Below, piece by piece: positions 1 through 10,075 of a stretch of DNA of 22,304 nucleotides. A program made the translations under genes and the position numbers. The DNA is taken from contig JAGCGE010000345.1 in assembly GCA_017649745.1 (NCBI GenBank), positions 1 to 22,304 of the forward strand. Reading direction: 5' to 3'. Each line of letters begins with the position of its first letter. The stretch's first letter is position 1. The notes beneath the pieces were generated by a model. That model was not told the origin of the DNA. It searched no databases and worked only from the letters and a program-made list of their open reading frames with translations. Source of the DNA: Clostridiales bacterium. Lineage in GTDB: Bacteria; Bacillota_A; Clostridia; Saccharofermentanales; Saccharofermentanaceae.

Positions 1-1335
1 CGTACTTGAAGCGACCTTGCTTACCGTATCTGTGCCCTTTTCCATAGTAATGGTCTCGCCTATCAAATCTTCATCTACTGTAAGATTGATTGTACCGAAA
101 GTGATTGTCTTACTACCACTACCGCCACTCGTTGCTGATGAAGTGATTGTAGTATCAATATCGAGTCCATCATACGTTACCGTTATCGTGTACGTTGTTG
201 ATGCTTGATGCAAAGCAAATACAACAGCCGTACTTCCTGCGCCTGTACCTGTGTATGTCTCATCTCCACCATCTGTTACTATGATTGAACTTCCTGTCAG
301 AGCATAAACATTAAGAGTATATGAATAATGCTCATCATGTATCACGTAGTCTTTTACTGTATCGACTGTGACTGTTCTTACTGCATCATCGCCATAAATG
401 ACCGCATGAACTGTATACACACCATAAGCAGGAACATCGCATTGCCATATTCCGCTTGATGTCTGTGTAGGTACTATAACGCTTGTGTCGGGGCATACTA
501 CTGTAACTGTCGAGCCTGCTTCTGAAGTGATTTTGAAATGCGGTAATAGTCCACCTTCATCTTCGGTGTTTATCCACATTCCGCTTTCAGAATCATACTT
601 CGCTATCTGTCCGTCTTGTAAGTTCGTGAAATTAGTATCGCTCAATCCATAAAAAGAAGACCCAGTACCATGTAATGCCCACCATTTAGCATTATTCTCA
701 TAAGTAGGATCTGAACTAGGAACTGGCTGTCCACTTCTCTCACCTACAGCCCACGCTTCAGAGTCAAGAGCACTAGCATCTGCATCTCTTGCGCTCTGAC
801 TAGCGTGTGATTCAGCTGTCTCCGCACCAGTTTTAGCGCTTACGCAATCAGCTAAATAATTAGGCTGTAATTTATCACCAGTAATAGAACCGCTAACAAT
901 TGATGCTGTTATGGTCTTGTTTCCACTTACATCTGTAGTTGTCGTGAAATCAATCTCAGAACTGTCGTTGAAAGTGTACAGTTTAATAAGGCTAGCTATA
1001 TCACAAGTGTAGGTCGTTCCATCAGCAGTTGTCATTGTAATAACACCATACTCATCCATACTGAAGTCAACCGGAATCTTTTCAATGTTTAGATCAGCTG
1101 TGAATGATGTGTTATTCCAAAATGTGAACGTAAATACACCTGTTTCGATATCATATGCTACAGTTTTAACAGTCTGTAACAAATCACTTTGATTTGCCTT
1201 TGATGTATCGAATGTAACAACTCGATTATCGATGGTATCCAAAGCTGCATCCATAGCGTTTAAGTTAGTTTCATTTATTGGTGTAGCTATCGATGGCTCG
1301 TTCTGCCAATTAATCCTTGAATATGTTTTATTCAT
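1..1335 (-). CDS. Tail fibre / receptor-binding adhesin, 3' end missing
   Basis: Reading is open from an ATG at 1335 to the left edge, giving 445 residues with no stop seen. A GGAG site lies 7 bases before the ATG, inside the end of the hub gene. Residues 1-45 (MNKTYSRINWQNEPSIATP, then NETNLNAMD) look like the attachment segment common at the start of phage fibre proteins. Residues 165-222 form an alanine/serine-rich stretch ending in a WAVGERSGQPV...YENNAKWWA motif seen in many tail fibres. Residues 225-258 hold an LSDTNFTNLQDGQIAKYD-type motif. About 265-430 is Thr/Val-rich beta sequence that looks like two small Ig-like domains joined by a GGSGS linker. It is the last tail gene visible and follows the hub, which fits a host-surface binding role. 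The receptor and the true C-terminus cannot be told from the window. Confidence 0.85.
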   Translation of the reverse strand, partial: MNKTYSRINWQNEPSIATPINETNLNAMDAALDTIDNRVVTFDTSKANQSDLLQTVKTVAYDIETGVFTFTFWNNTSFTADLNIEKIPVDFSMDEYGVITMTTADGTTYTCDIASLIKLYTFNDSSEIDFTTTTDVSGNKTITASIVSGSITGDKLQPNYLADCVSAKTGAETAESHASQSARDADASALDSEAWAVGERSGQPVPSSDPTYENNAKWWALHGTGSSFYGLSDTNFTNLQDGQIAKYDSESGMWINTEDEGGLLPHFKITSEAGSTVTVVCPDTSVIVPTQTSSGIWQCDVPAYGVYTVHAVIYGDDAVRTVTVDTVKDYVIHDEHYSYTLNVYALTGSSIIVTDGGDETYTGTGAGSTAVVFALHQASTTYTITVTYDGLDIDTTITSSATSGGSGSKTITFGTINLTVDEDLIGETITMEKGTDTVSKVASST

Positions 1336-1338
1336 AAC

Positions 1339-4176
1339 TTAACTCCATTCTTTGTAACCATAATCTTTAACAGCTTCTATATACTCATCGCCTTGCGATT
1401 CTATTGTATCTTTTGGTACTCTTATGCCTTCGTAAGTACGTCTAAATATAAACGACTCTATACCTCCAGTTAAAGTAAGGAGCGCTATTCTATCACCAAC
1501 TTCCAACCAAGGCATACCTACCATTTTTATTTCGCTTGGTGTATAACCCATGTTGTTGATACGGCTATACATGTTTTCAAGCATGAGCTCTATTTCTGGT
1601 TGTGAACCAAATTCATATTCTGATTTCTCGTTACAATAAAATATGTTATCGTCAATTAAGTATGTGTTTTGGTTTTTCTGATCACCAACGTACTCCCACT
1701 CAACAATACTTTTATCAGAACTATCAAGGGTTCTCTTAACTATCTGTATCCGGCCAATGTTTTTAACAGAATAGTCTTCACTATCTGCTGAAATATAATT
1801 ACCCATAGATACCATTCCACCATCAAGACCTCTAGGATAAATGTTGTCTGCTGGGTATAAAGTTTCGGAAGGATATAAACCAGATTTTGTACAGTATTTG
1901 AATGCTGGTAAACCAAAACGGTCTATATGCAAGAAACAACCAGTTGGCTCGAGTATCGATCTAACAACATCTCTTGCTGAAATATTACTGTTATAGGTTG
2001 CTAACTCTCCGGTTCCATAGTTGTAATAGAATAGACATGTACTTGCGTTCATTAAGTCATAAGACTTTTCAACTCTAGAGAGTTTGTAACTTAACGCTAG
2101 AGGATTTACTCTTGAACCATTGTAATCCGTCCATAATGGTGCATAAATATTAAAGCTTACACAATTAGGTGATAACATGAAGTAATCGTGATTATTAACC
2201 ACAAATTTGTGTGTATCACCACTACTTAAAGTTTCCTCGATATAAACCTCAGCTTGATTATAGATTCCTCTTGCATACGGATCTACTCGCTCTAAGTAGA
2301 CATCAATATACATTTCAAGCTCGTCTAACGTGTAGTCGTGCTCTATATCAACAACATATGGTTTAGTAACGTCTATATCAGATGAAACTGTTTCAACAAA
2401 TAATCTAATATTAACGTCTCCTCCATCGCCCATACCTATAGTGTAATTAGAAGATGTAAACTCTGATACACTTCTAGTCGCAAGAACTGTTTCTTCATAG
2501 TTTGAACGCTTATCTATTCCTAGATATGACATAATATTCCAATATGAAGAAAATATTTGTCTTGTGTACTCGTAGCCATATCTTACTGGGTATTGCATCG
2601 TATTCACGGCATACATATACATCGTGCACCAGTCACCAGCATTGAGACTTAAATATATAAGATCATCGTAACCTGTTATTGTAAGTCTTTGAGCTTCTGC
2701 TCTATGGTTCTTTTTAATGTTAGTTACCAAAAAGCGACCTAGTGGAACTCCAGAGCCAAGATCAACATACTTCCAGACATCAATTCCTTTGTAATCAAGA
2801 CAATCATCAGCATCCCATACAGGATAATCTCGCCAATATAATTCATTGGTTAATGCAATTTGCACGTCTTTTATTTCAACAGTGTAATCGAATCTTGTTC
2901 CAGCAGGGTATCTATTACCGTCTTCATCAAGAAATCTGTATACTATTTTAGAAATCTCATAAATTTTTGGTAATACATAACTAGAACGAGGGTCCGGTTT
3001 TAATGCTCGCCAATCATATAAATCGATGAAATCTTCTGTTATTTCAGATACTAAAAAGCTATTATAGTTATTCCAAGAAACTTCTTTGTATTCTCCATCG
3101 CCATAATAGTATCTTATCCAAAAAAGAATTCTATATGGTCTTGTTTCTGTTGAAAAATTGGAAAGCGTGAACTTTACTCTCATTTTGGTAGCTAACCAAA
3201 TCTTATCAAATTTCGCCATTTCATCAGCATTTAAGTTTGTTGCTAAACTATGCTCTGATGTGTTCATTTGCCAACTCAAATCTGAATTAGCATAAGAATA
3301 TGTTTGTGTCGCATTTATAGCTCTCGTTCCTGCGCTTTTATACCAATTTACTCCTTCTAGAACTTTATCTGGATCAACCACATTAATTCTTGGATAAATA
3401 TAACGATCTTTCCAATTGTCAAATCTATCTCGAACTGTGAACTGACATGTAGAAGCCTCACATGCACCAAATTTGAGATTATCGCCACTTGAAAGCGACT
3501 CAGTTTGGTTGTAGGCCTCAAACTCAACATCAGAATTTGTAATATCAGCAATTGGTAATGTATAGCCTTTGTAAATTACATCTGCTATTTCTTGACCTTG
3601 TCTTGCAATACTTTCACCTAGATAAGGTACATTTTCTTCTAACTCGCTTGCGCTATAAGCCACATCTGATAATGAAACTTGTAATTCCTTAACATCGATA
3701 GTCCAATCCATTGTGACATCAGCAAAGAATGTTAAATAATCTATCCACTGTATTTTTCCTGTTTGTATTCGTGAATAAACTCTAACACCTGTCGTGGTTA
3801 TGGCACTTAAAATAGAACTATCTGTCAAATCAACTTCGTAATTGAACTGTGGGGAATCTCCCGATGATGTATTATAAATGACAAACCATATCTTACTAGG
3901 CATAACATTGTATGATACAACTTTAAGATTAAAAGAAACATAAATATAAGACCCGTAGGACTGGTAATCTACAACCGCATCATCGTTTCTGATGTCTGTC
4001 AAAAAATCAAAACTATTTTGTATAGTTTTTGTAATTGGAGTCTCATTTATGTTACCAGTATAGAAATTAATCTTGTCGTATGTATTTTCCCTAGGTGGTT
4101 CTGTTTTAATGACAAGTTGTTTATCACTACTATCAGTTAAAAACGCTTGTCTTACTTCTTCAGAAATATTAAGCAT
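1339..4176 (-). CDS. Tail-tip hub protein (Tal / gp27-like) with inserted beta-rich modules
   Basis: This 945-residue protein is likely the baseplate hub that closes the tail tube and carries the fibre. Features matching this class are an LKFGACEASTCQFTVRD segment at about 234-250, an LYPSETLYPADNIYPRG segment at about 767-783, and a C-terminal MPWLEVGDRIALL...FRRTYEGIRV...SQGDEY pattern at about 888-932. Two stretches, about 60-170 and 328-443, look like extra beta-sandwich modules and end alike (DVKELQVSLS and EIKDVQIALT). They may bind carbohydrate. I see no peptidase or lysozyme motif. The ATG at 4176 abuts the TAA of the previous gene and has a GGAGGAGAGG ribosome site, so the start is firm. 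The stop lies 3 bases before the fibre start, pointing to coupled translation. Confidence 0.85.
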   Translation of the reverse strand: MLNISEEVRQAFLTDSSDKQLVIKTEPPRENTYDKINFYTGNINETPITKTIQNSFDFLTDIRNDDAVVDYQSYGSYIYVSFNLKVVSYNVMPSKIWFVIYNTSSGDSPQFNYEVDLTDSSILSAITTTGVRVYSRIQTGKIQWIDYLTFFADVTMDWTIDVKELQVSLSDVAYSASELEENVPYLGESIARQGQEIADVIYKGYTLPIADITNSDVEFEAYNQTESLSSGDNLKFGACEASTCQFTVRDRFDNWKDRYIYPRINVVDPDKVLEGVNWYKSAGTRAINATQTYSYANSDLSWQMNTSEHSLATNLNADEMAKFDKIWLATKMRVKFTLSNFSTETRPYRILFWIRYYYGDGEYKEVSWNNYNSFLVSEITEDFIDLYDWRALKPDPRSSYVLPKIYEISKIVYRFLDEDGNRYPAGTRFDYTVEIKDVQIALTNELYWRDYPVWDADDCLDYKGIDVWKYVDLGSGVPLGRFLVTNIKKNHRAEAQRLTITGYDDLIYLSLNAGDWCTMYMYAVNTMQYPVRYGYEYTRQIFSSYWNIMSYLGIDKRSNYEETVLATRSVSEFTSSNYTIGMGDGGDVNIRLFVETVSSDIDVTKPYVVDIEHDYTLDELEMYIDVYLERVDPYARGIYNQAEVYIEETLSSGDTHKFVVNNHDYFMLSPNCVSFNIYAPLWTDYNGSRVNPLALSYKLSRVEKSYDLMNASTCLFYYNYGTGELATYNSNISARDVVRSILEPTGCFLHIDRFGLPAFKYCTKSGLYPSETLYPADNIYPRGLDGGMVSMGNYISADSEDYSVKNIGRIQIVKRTLDSSDKSIVEWEYVGDQKNQNTYLIDDNIFYCNEKSEYEFGSQPEIELMLENMYSRINNMGYTPSEIKMVGMPWLEVGDRIALLTLTGGIESFIFRRTYEGIRVPKDTIESQGDEYIEAVKDYGYKEWS

Positions 4177-4575
4177 TTACCTCTCCTCCAATGAAACAGT
4201 AAATCCTGGATCTCTGTCCTCGCTTATAGCCGGAACATAGTTTTTCAATTTGAAGTCAATGAAAGCGTTTATTGTTTTTGTTGTGTTTTTGTTGTTTATA
4301 TAAACAGTACAGTTAATTGTACCGGAACCGTCAGTGTTAAAACTTAAGGGGTTCGTGAGTAAGTCTATAAAATATTCATGATCCTGAATAGAATAGAACT
4401 TAACATCAAACGACCCCTTAACTTTTGTCCTTATTCTCGATCGATGGGCGAGACGGTTTGCATCTTCCCATGTTTCATAAACGTCTTCTTCATTGACATC
4501 CCAAGATCCAAGTATTATAAATCTCGTAATATCAGCGTTAGCTTGGTTTATTACCATTAATGGACTTTCTGTCAT
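4177..4575 (-). CDS. Small tail protein after tape measure, possibly distal-tail-like
   Basis: The protein has 132 residues with alternating beta-type sequence, including WDVNEEDVYETWEDANRLAH (about 25-44), a KGSFDVKFYS strand (about 53-62) and a DPGFTVSLEER end. It sits between the tape measure and the tail-tip hub. In siphoviruses of Gram-positive hosts this place usually holds the distal tail protein (Dit), which starts the baseplate. It is shorter than typical Dit proteins (about 200-300 residues), so it would represent only the N-terminal ring domain, or be a different small tail-tip protein. The ATG at 4575 has an AGGAGG site 8 bases upstream. The stop codon is immediately followed by the hub ATG. 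The role is inferred mainly from position. Confidence 0.6.
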   Translation of the reverse strand: MTESPLMVINQANADITRFIILGSWDVNEEDVYETWEDANRLAHRSRIRTKVKGSFDVKFYSIQDHEYFIDLLTNPLSFNTDGSGTINCTVYINNKNTTKTINAFIDFKLKNYVPAISEDRDPGFTVSLEER

Positions 4576-4595
4576 CGTCCCGCCCTCCTGAGAAA

Positions 4596-7500
4596 TTATG
4601 CTAGAGGTGCGTAGCCTGTAGATTTTATAAATCTTCTATTCTCCTGTCTAACCAGTCTGAATACACCGGCTGCGTCTCCTTCCAGCGTTACATTTACTTG
4701 TGTATTATTTGACTGACCTGCAATATTAACCGCATCAATTATAGATTGAGTACGTTTAGCATTTGCGATTTCAGCCAAAGCCTTCTCATCTTCTTTAACC
4801 AGATTAGAGTATTTCCTACCCGAATTAATCTGATCAGCTAAACCTGTAGAAGTATTAGCGAATTGAGAAGTTATGTCGTGATCTTTGTCTATTAGAGCAC
4901 TAATATCATCAGCACCCTGTATTACATTAGACAAATCCATAACTGGTTCTATTGTTGGACTGAATGTCATTGATCCGTCTGAAATATCACCAGCTAGTTT
5001 AAGTGAATTAGCTATTGACTCTGTAACAGAGTTTGCAAACTTAGTTGCTGCGGCGTCAGCTTTAGAAGCGTTCTGGGTAATACCATTGGTAACACCTTGA
5101 ACAAGCCACATACCTGACTGTGCACCCTTCTTTGATGGTGAATGACTATCAAAACCTTTCTGTGAGTTCATGCTACTTACAACATTCGAAGCAAAATTAG
5201 CAGCCTCCTGCATAGCCTGGTATGCCCAGCTACTCTTGAACCCTTCTATGAAACCACTAATTAGGTTTTCAGCAGCTCTTTTGAAAGGCTCAACGAAACC
5301 TAATACTGCATCTACTGCTTTTTGTACAAGGTTCGTTATCTGTTTCTTAACGTTGTATTCACCGTTCTCTATACCCTTTCTTGTTTCCTCAGTCATAAGG
5401 AAGCCAAGAGGAGTAAACTTAACAAGCCACTGAGTAATAGCCTGTATTATAGCGTCCATCAAATTGTCAACAGCTTTAATAAGTTCACCGTTATTGTTTC
5501 TTATAGCATCAGCCATACCGTTAATCAGAGATATAACACATTTGTATCCTTCATCTACGATTCTAGGTATGTTCTCTGAAATAGCATTTAAGAAAGCTAT
5601 CATTAATTCTGTAGCCTTTTCTGCTAATGCCGGTACGTGCTCTACCAATATGTCTAGTAATGTTTCTACTAGTGTAAGGAAAGCTTCACAAATATCAGGA
5701 GCTGCTGTAACTATTACGTTAAGTATTGTCTCCAGTACTGCTAATATAGCTTCGCCAAATACTGGTGCATACACTTTAATGTTAATCAGTAACTCTGCTA
5801 TAGCCTCCATAACCTTGTCTACTATAATAGGAAGCAAGTTCAATAGAGCTTGAGCTAATGTATCTAGCACCGCAACCACCATTGGTAATACGGCAACCAC
5901 AGCTTGTATACCTGCTGCAAAGAATGTTAGACCAGCGCCAGTTGCAAGTAAGCCTGCACCAAGTAAAGCTATACCAGCTGCGAATAATATAATCAACGGA
6001 GATACCACACCAAGTACTGTAGCTATAACTCCTAGTCCAATTAGAGCTGTAAATAATGTAAGAAGTGATTTAACTATCTCACCAATGCTCATAGAACCCA
6101 GTATTTTGAGCGCGCCCGCAAGAATTGTAAGACCTGCTGCAGCAACTGTTAATGCTATAGCTCCTGGCAATGCAAGAATCATCAATGTTAGACCTATTGC
6201 CAGCTCACCCAATGCAATTCCCATTGTGATTAGACTCTTAGCTATCTCTTTAACTGAAAGTTTACCTAAAAGTTTCAAAGCTCCTGCTAAAGCAGTTAGT
6301 GCTACAGATGCAACAAGTAAACCTAAAGCACCAGGTATTGTACCAGACATAGCTGTTAGACCTATACCTAATACAAGTAAAGCACCTGCTATTACAATAA
6401 GAGCCTGCCATACATGCTGATCTGTTTTACCCAACTCGTCACTTATCTGTTTCAAAGCTTGTACGAGTATAAGAATAGCTGTTGCAGCCATAATAGCTCC
6501 AATACCACCTAAAGCAGCACCACCGCCAAACTTACTAAGAACAAATGTTACTGCTGTAAGTTCTGCTAATATAATCGATAGAATCTTTAAAGCTTCCCAA
6601 ACTCTATCGCCATCAGTGCCTAATGCATCTGCAACTTGCTTCAGAGCATCCACGACTATAACAAGTGAAATAGCCAGTGCTATAAGACTAGCCATACCGG
6701 TTACTTTCTTACCACCCCATTTGCTTAATACAAACGAGATTGCGGTCAGCTCTGCTAGCATAATAGAAATAATACCTAAAGCTGCTAATGCATTTCCACC
6801 TTCTACAACTTTAGATACAATCGCTAAAGCCGCTGCCATAATAACCAGAGCTTCGGTCATGTCTTTCAGAGCCTCTGCTCCCTTAGCTGATCTTCTTGCA
6901 TGCTGACTTAATACCACAGCAACAGCTGTAAGTTCGGCCAACATAAGAGAAAGAACTGCGAAACTCTCCCAAAGGTGTCCGCCTTCTCCTGCACTTGCTA
7001 CGATCTTTAATGCTATAGCTAATATAAGCATAGATGCAGCCATCTCAGTCATAACTTGTCCAATGACCTTAAGCTGACGAGAAGCTATACCAAATGCATC
7101 TCCAGCTTTCATCAAACCTGCCATTGCTCCAGACATTGCCGCTATCATAGCCGCCATTGCTGTTGATGCTCCTGCAAGTTTACCGCCATCGATCATAGAT
7201 ATAACAAATAATGAAGCTGCCAATATACCTATTGCTTTTGCTATGTTCAACAAATTATCAGCATCTATCTTCTTCTGGAATGCCTCTAAGGTTTCACTTA
7301 TAGTTCCAAATATGCCACCTATGTTAGAAAGGCTTCCACCAGTTGAAAATAGCTTGTAAATCATTCCTCCAGATAGTGCACCATTTAGTATGTTCTGTAT
7401 TCCATTGAAACCACCGCTCTCTGAAATACCAGTTAAACTATCACCGATCTGTTTAAATATAGTTCCAAGAGCAGTTAATACTCCTGTGAACAAACTCTTT

Positions 7501-9683
7501 AATCCTTCTACAAAAGGCTTCAGAACCTGTAACTTATCCATTACATTGTCTAAACCGCCTTTTAAGTCGGCTATTATAGCGTTAAAAGTATCCTTGAATT
7601 TATTCATAGGACCTTCAGAATCTTTAAATGAACCAAATAGATTCTTAAAGAAGTCTGAAATGGTGCTCAGTTTTACACCGTTCTCAACAATATAACCAAT
7701 TCCTTCTCTAATAGTTGTGAAGAAATTGTCAAAAGCATGAGTCTTCTTTAAGTATTCATCAAGCTTAACAAAGAAGTCACCAGCTTTTGCGGTTGCTGTG
7801 AGTAGAATATCAGCTAAAGAGCCTACACCTTTTGTTGCTGGTGCTATTGCATTAACTATAGACTTAAATAGATTAACTCCAATATCAAGAATAGCGAATA
7901 GACCTTTTGCTGATCTCGTGATTCTATCTATGTATTTGTTTTTACCTTCTGAATCAACAATAGATAGAGCAACCTTAATACTTTGATTGAAATCGTAAAA
8001 CCTTTGAGTAAGGTTGTATAACTGTTGAGCTGTTGTAGCTGGGAATATGTCTCTGAAAGCATTCCTTATAGGTTGAATAATGCTAACAAGATTATTGAAA
8101 GCCATTCTAAGGCCTTCTATAATATTCTCTCTACCACCAAGTCTGGTCATATGGTTTGCAAAATCATCTGCACTTAAAGCACCACTTTTCAACTCGTCAT
8201 TAAGTTGACCAAGCTGTTTTATGTCTGCTTCAGTAACTCCCATCTCCTTCTTTTCTTCTTCAGTTAGATTTACAAGTTGATGGTAATACTCGTTTACAGA
8301 TTCTTTTAACATATCACCGGTAACCCAGCCTTTATGCATCGACTCAACCAATTTTGCAGTAGAGTCTATTTCATCTGCTTCAGCTTGAGTTATGGCTTTG
8401 TGAGATAGAGCAACAGCTATTAATGTATCTCTATACTTCTCAGCTTCCGGTATTCCCTTACCAGCCATAGTGGTGAATTCTTCCCAACCAGTCTGTAATC
8501 CACCTTGTATTAGACGGTTTCTTGCGTCTGACATGTTGTCAATCGCACCGCCAAGAACCTTACCAACGTCAGTCCGTAACGCTTTAGCCTGCTCAAAGTC
8601 ACCTATAATATACTGCCAGGTCATTGCCCAACCAGAACCTATAGCTTCCTTAAGCGTATCCATAAGCATGCTGAAAGTCTTAATCTCAGAAGCAGCATCG
8701 GTAGCTTTACTACCCAGTTCCTCGAACTTCTTGATCTGCTCATCTGATAAGCCCATAGCTTTAAGTTCAGATTCATAAGCTTCTTTTTCTGCAGCAGTTA
8801 AAGACCTTACATCTGTTGCATAAATCTTCAAAGCTTTTGTTAAGACTTCAGTTGTCATCCACTGGTAAGCCAATGAATCGTTAAAGTTCTTAGTACCACT
8901 AATAAGGTCGTCCATAGAACCACCATTAGCATTCTGCGTAAGAACCTTATACATTCCGTCAGCACCCTTTTCAACAGTACCGACAGAAGAAGCCACCTCA
9001 AGCAAAGTCTCCTTGAAACCTTTGGTAGCCATATTAGCATTCTCGATTGACTTCCAGTCGATTAGTTTTACGTAACCTGCAGAAAGTGCCTGCGAGAAGT
9101 TATACATTGCACGAGATGCTTCGTTAGCATTAGCACCAGATATAGCTGCTTCATTAGCTATACCCTTAATAGCTGCCACGGCATCTTCCAACTTAACACC
9201 AGCGTTCGTGAACTTACCGATGTTGTTGGTCATGTCTGAGAAAGAATATATAGTCTGGTCAGAATACTTATTCAACTCTTCCAACTGCCTATTTACAGTC
9301 GCAAGAGATTCTCCGGTACCTGCCATAATAGTCTGAATAGAGCCCATCTTAAGCTCGTATTCCTTGAAACCATCGCTTATACCTTCCATAGTAAGAGCGT
9401 TTGCTACTTTCTTAGCAGTATTAACAATCTTACCAGCAATTTGGTATTCAAATATAGAAGCCATCTTAAGCCATACGTCCTGAATATGGAAACCGGCTCT
9501 AGTAGCTGTAATTTCAGTCTGATCGAAAGCTTCACGTAGACTAGAAAGACCACCTGATTTCTTACCAATGTCTTCTGTAGCCTGATTAAGACCAGCTATA
9601 CTTTTAATAGTTGAAGAAATTTTACTATCAAACTGTGAATTGTCGAAGACCATCTTGACAATTCGTTCATCGACAAGACTCAT
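4596..9683 (-). CDS. Tail tape measure protein
   Basis: This 1695-residue protein is the longest in the window. It sets tail length and is expected to fill the tail tube and leave at infection. It starts with DERIVKMVFDNSQFDSKIS, a common tape-measure opening. Residues 70-450 are helical and contain the tape-measure-like GSIQTIMAGTGESL and AAISGANANEASRAMYNFSQ segments. Residues about 810-1300 are strongly hydrophobic and form a run of diverged repeats of about 55-63 residues: AELTAV/I recurs at about 916, 977 and 1040, and ALK(L/I)LG at about 1135 and 1191. The C-terminal part has the HSPSK motif (about 1514-1518), followed by a GMWLVQGVTNGI turn. No peptidase or lysozyme domain is evident. 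The ATG overlaps the previous stop as ATGA, with an AAGGAGGT site upstream. Confidence 0.95.
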   Translation of the reverse strand: MSLVDERIVKMVFDNSQFDSKISSTIKSIAGLNQATEDIGKKSGGLSSLREAFDQTEITATRAGFHIQDVWLKMASIFEYQIAGKIVNTAKKVANALTMEGISDGFKEYELKMGSIQTIMAGTGESLATVNRQLEELNKYSDQTIYSFSDMTNNIGKFTNAGVKLEDAVAAIKGIANEAAISGANANEASRAMYNFSQALSAGYVKLIDWKSIENANMATKGFKETLLEVASSVGTVEKGADGMYKVLTQNANGGSMDDLISGTKNFNDSLAYQWMTTEVLTKALKIYATDVRSLTAAEKEAYESELKAMGLSDEQIKKFEELGSKATDAASEIKTFSMLMDTLKEAIGSGWAMTWQYIIGDFEQAKALRTDVGKVLGGAIDNMSDARNRLIQGGLQTGWEEFTTMAGKGIPEAEKYRDTLIAVALSHKAITQAEADEIDSTAKLVESMHKGWVTGDMLKESVNEYYHQLVNLTEEEKKEMGVTEADIKQLGQLNDELKSGALSADDFANHMTRLGGRENIIEGLRMAFNNLVSIIQPIRNAFRDIFPATTAQQLYNLTQRFYDFNQSIKVALSIVDSEGKNKYIDRITRSAKGLFAILDIGVNLFKSIVNAIAPATKGVGSLADILLTATAKAGDFFVKLDEYLKKTHAFDNFFTTIREGIGYIVENGVKLSTISDFFKNLFGSFKDSEGPMNKFKDTFNAIIADLKGGLDNVMDKLQVLKPFVEGLKSLFTGVLTALGTIFKQIGDSLTGISESGGFNGIQNILNGALSGGMIYKLFSTGGSLSNIGGIFGTISETLEAFQKKIDADNLLNIAKAIGILAASLFVISMIDGGKLAGASTAMAAMIAAMSGAMAGLMKAGDAFGIASRQLKVIGQVMTEMAASMLILAIALKIVASAGEGGHLWESFAVLSLMLAELTAVAVVLSQHARRSAKGAEALKDMTEALVIMAAALAIVSKVVEGGNALAALGIISIMLAELTAISFVLSKWGGKKVTGMASLIALAISLVIVVDALKQVADALGTDGDRVWEALKILSIILAELTAVTFVLSKFGGGAALGGIGAIMAATAILILVQALKQISDELGKTDQHVWQALIVIAGALLVLGIGLTAMSGTIPGALGLLVASVALTALAGALKLLGKLSVKEIAKSLITMGIALGELAIGLTLMILALPGAIALTVAAAGLTILAGALKILGSMSIGEIVKSLLTLFTALIGLGVIATVLGVVSPLIILFAAGIALLGAGLLATGAGLTFFAAGIQAVVAVLPMVVAVLDTLAQALLNLLPIIVDKVMEAIAELLINIKVYAPVFGEAILAVLETILNVIVTAAPDICEAFLTLVETLLDILVEHVPALAEKATELMIAFLNAISENIPRIVDEGYKCVISLINGMADAIRNNNGELIKAVDNLMDAIIQAITQWLVKFTPLGFLMTEETRKGIENGEYNVKKQITNLVQKAVDAVLGFVEPFKRAAENLISGFIEGFKSSWAYQAMQEAANFASNVVSSMNSQKGFDSHSPSKKGAQSGMWLVQGVTNGITQNASKADAAATKFANSVTESIANSLKLAGDISDGSMTFSPTIEPVMDLSNVIQGADDISALIDKDHDITSQFANTSTGLADQINSGRKYSNLVKEDEKALAEIANAKRTQSIIDAVNIAGQSNNTQVNVTLEGDAAGVFRLVRQENRRFIKSTGYAPLA

Positions 9684-10060
9684 TCCTTAGTAACCTCCTT
9701 CCAGCATTCGTTTGCCAAAGCGTCAAATATAACTCGCATTGCTGGATTGATGTAGTCAGTTCCTTGCACATAAGCACCATTACCAGTGCCATGTCCGTAC
9801 TGAAGTATTGCTGCTATAACAACACCTTCATTAATATTACTGTTACACCAACCTATAGTGGTCTGGTTACGGCCTTCTTTGATCTCGTAATACCAACTAT
9901 CAGCTGTTCGTCCTGAATCAACAGGTGTGGCATCACGTAAAGCTTCTACACCACGTTTGCCATACTCTGCTAATACATTCAAATATTCTTTTTTCTGGAG
10001 ACGATTCAGGAATTGTGTTGTTTTAGAAAGGTCTCCCTTACACTCTACATGGAATCCCAT
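9680..10060 (-). CDS. HK97-gp10-like neck / tail completion protein
   Basis: The 126-residue protein begins MGFHVECKGDLSKTTQFLNR. It has a TPVDSGRTADSWYYEI segment at about 45-60 and a late LQYGHGTGNGAYVQGTDYINPA segment at about 87-108. This pattern (conserved VDSGR...W, then YGHGTG, then I-N-P) is typical of the HK97 gp10 family, which acts at the head-tail junction or in tail completion. In HK97 that gene lies before the major tail gene. Here it sits between the tail chaperone region and the tape measure, so a tail-side role is possible. An AAAGGAG site lies 6 bases before the ATG. Its TGA overlaps the tape-measure ATG, so the two are probably translationally coupled. Confidence 0.8.
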   Translation of the reverse strand: MGFHVECKGDLSKTTQFLNRLQKKEYLNVLAEYGKRGVEALRDATPVDSGRTADSWYYEIKEGRNQTTIGWCNSNINEGVVIAAILQYGHGTGNGAYVQGTDYINPAMRVIFDALANECWKEVTKE

Positions 10061-10075
10061 GACCGTCTCCTTTCA

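Noticed and set aside
17..208. Plus-strand small reading frames, here and throughout (for example 5464-5853, 6085-6420, 8470-8778, 14234-14446)
   Set aside because: They lie opposite well-supported minus-strand genes, have low-complexity or antisense-like composition, no consistent ribosome sites and no recognisable motifs.
5900..7260. Tape-measure repeat region as a DNA repeat array or CRISPR
   Set aside because: The similarity is at protein level and diverged. There are no identical short repeats with unique spacers.
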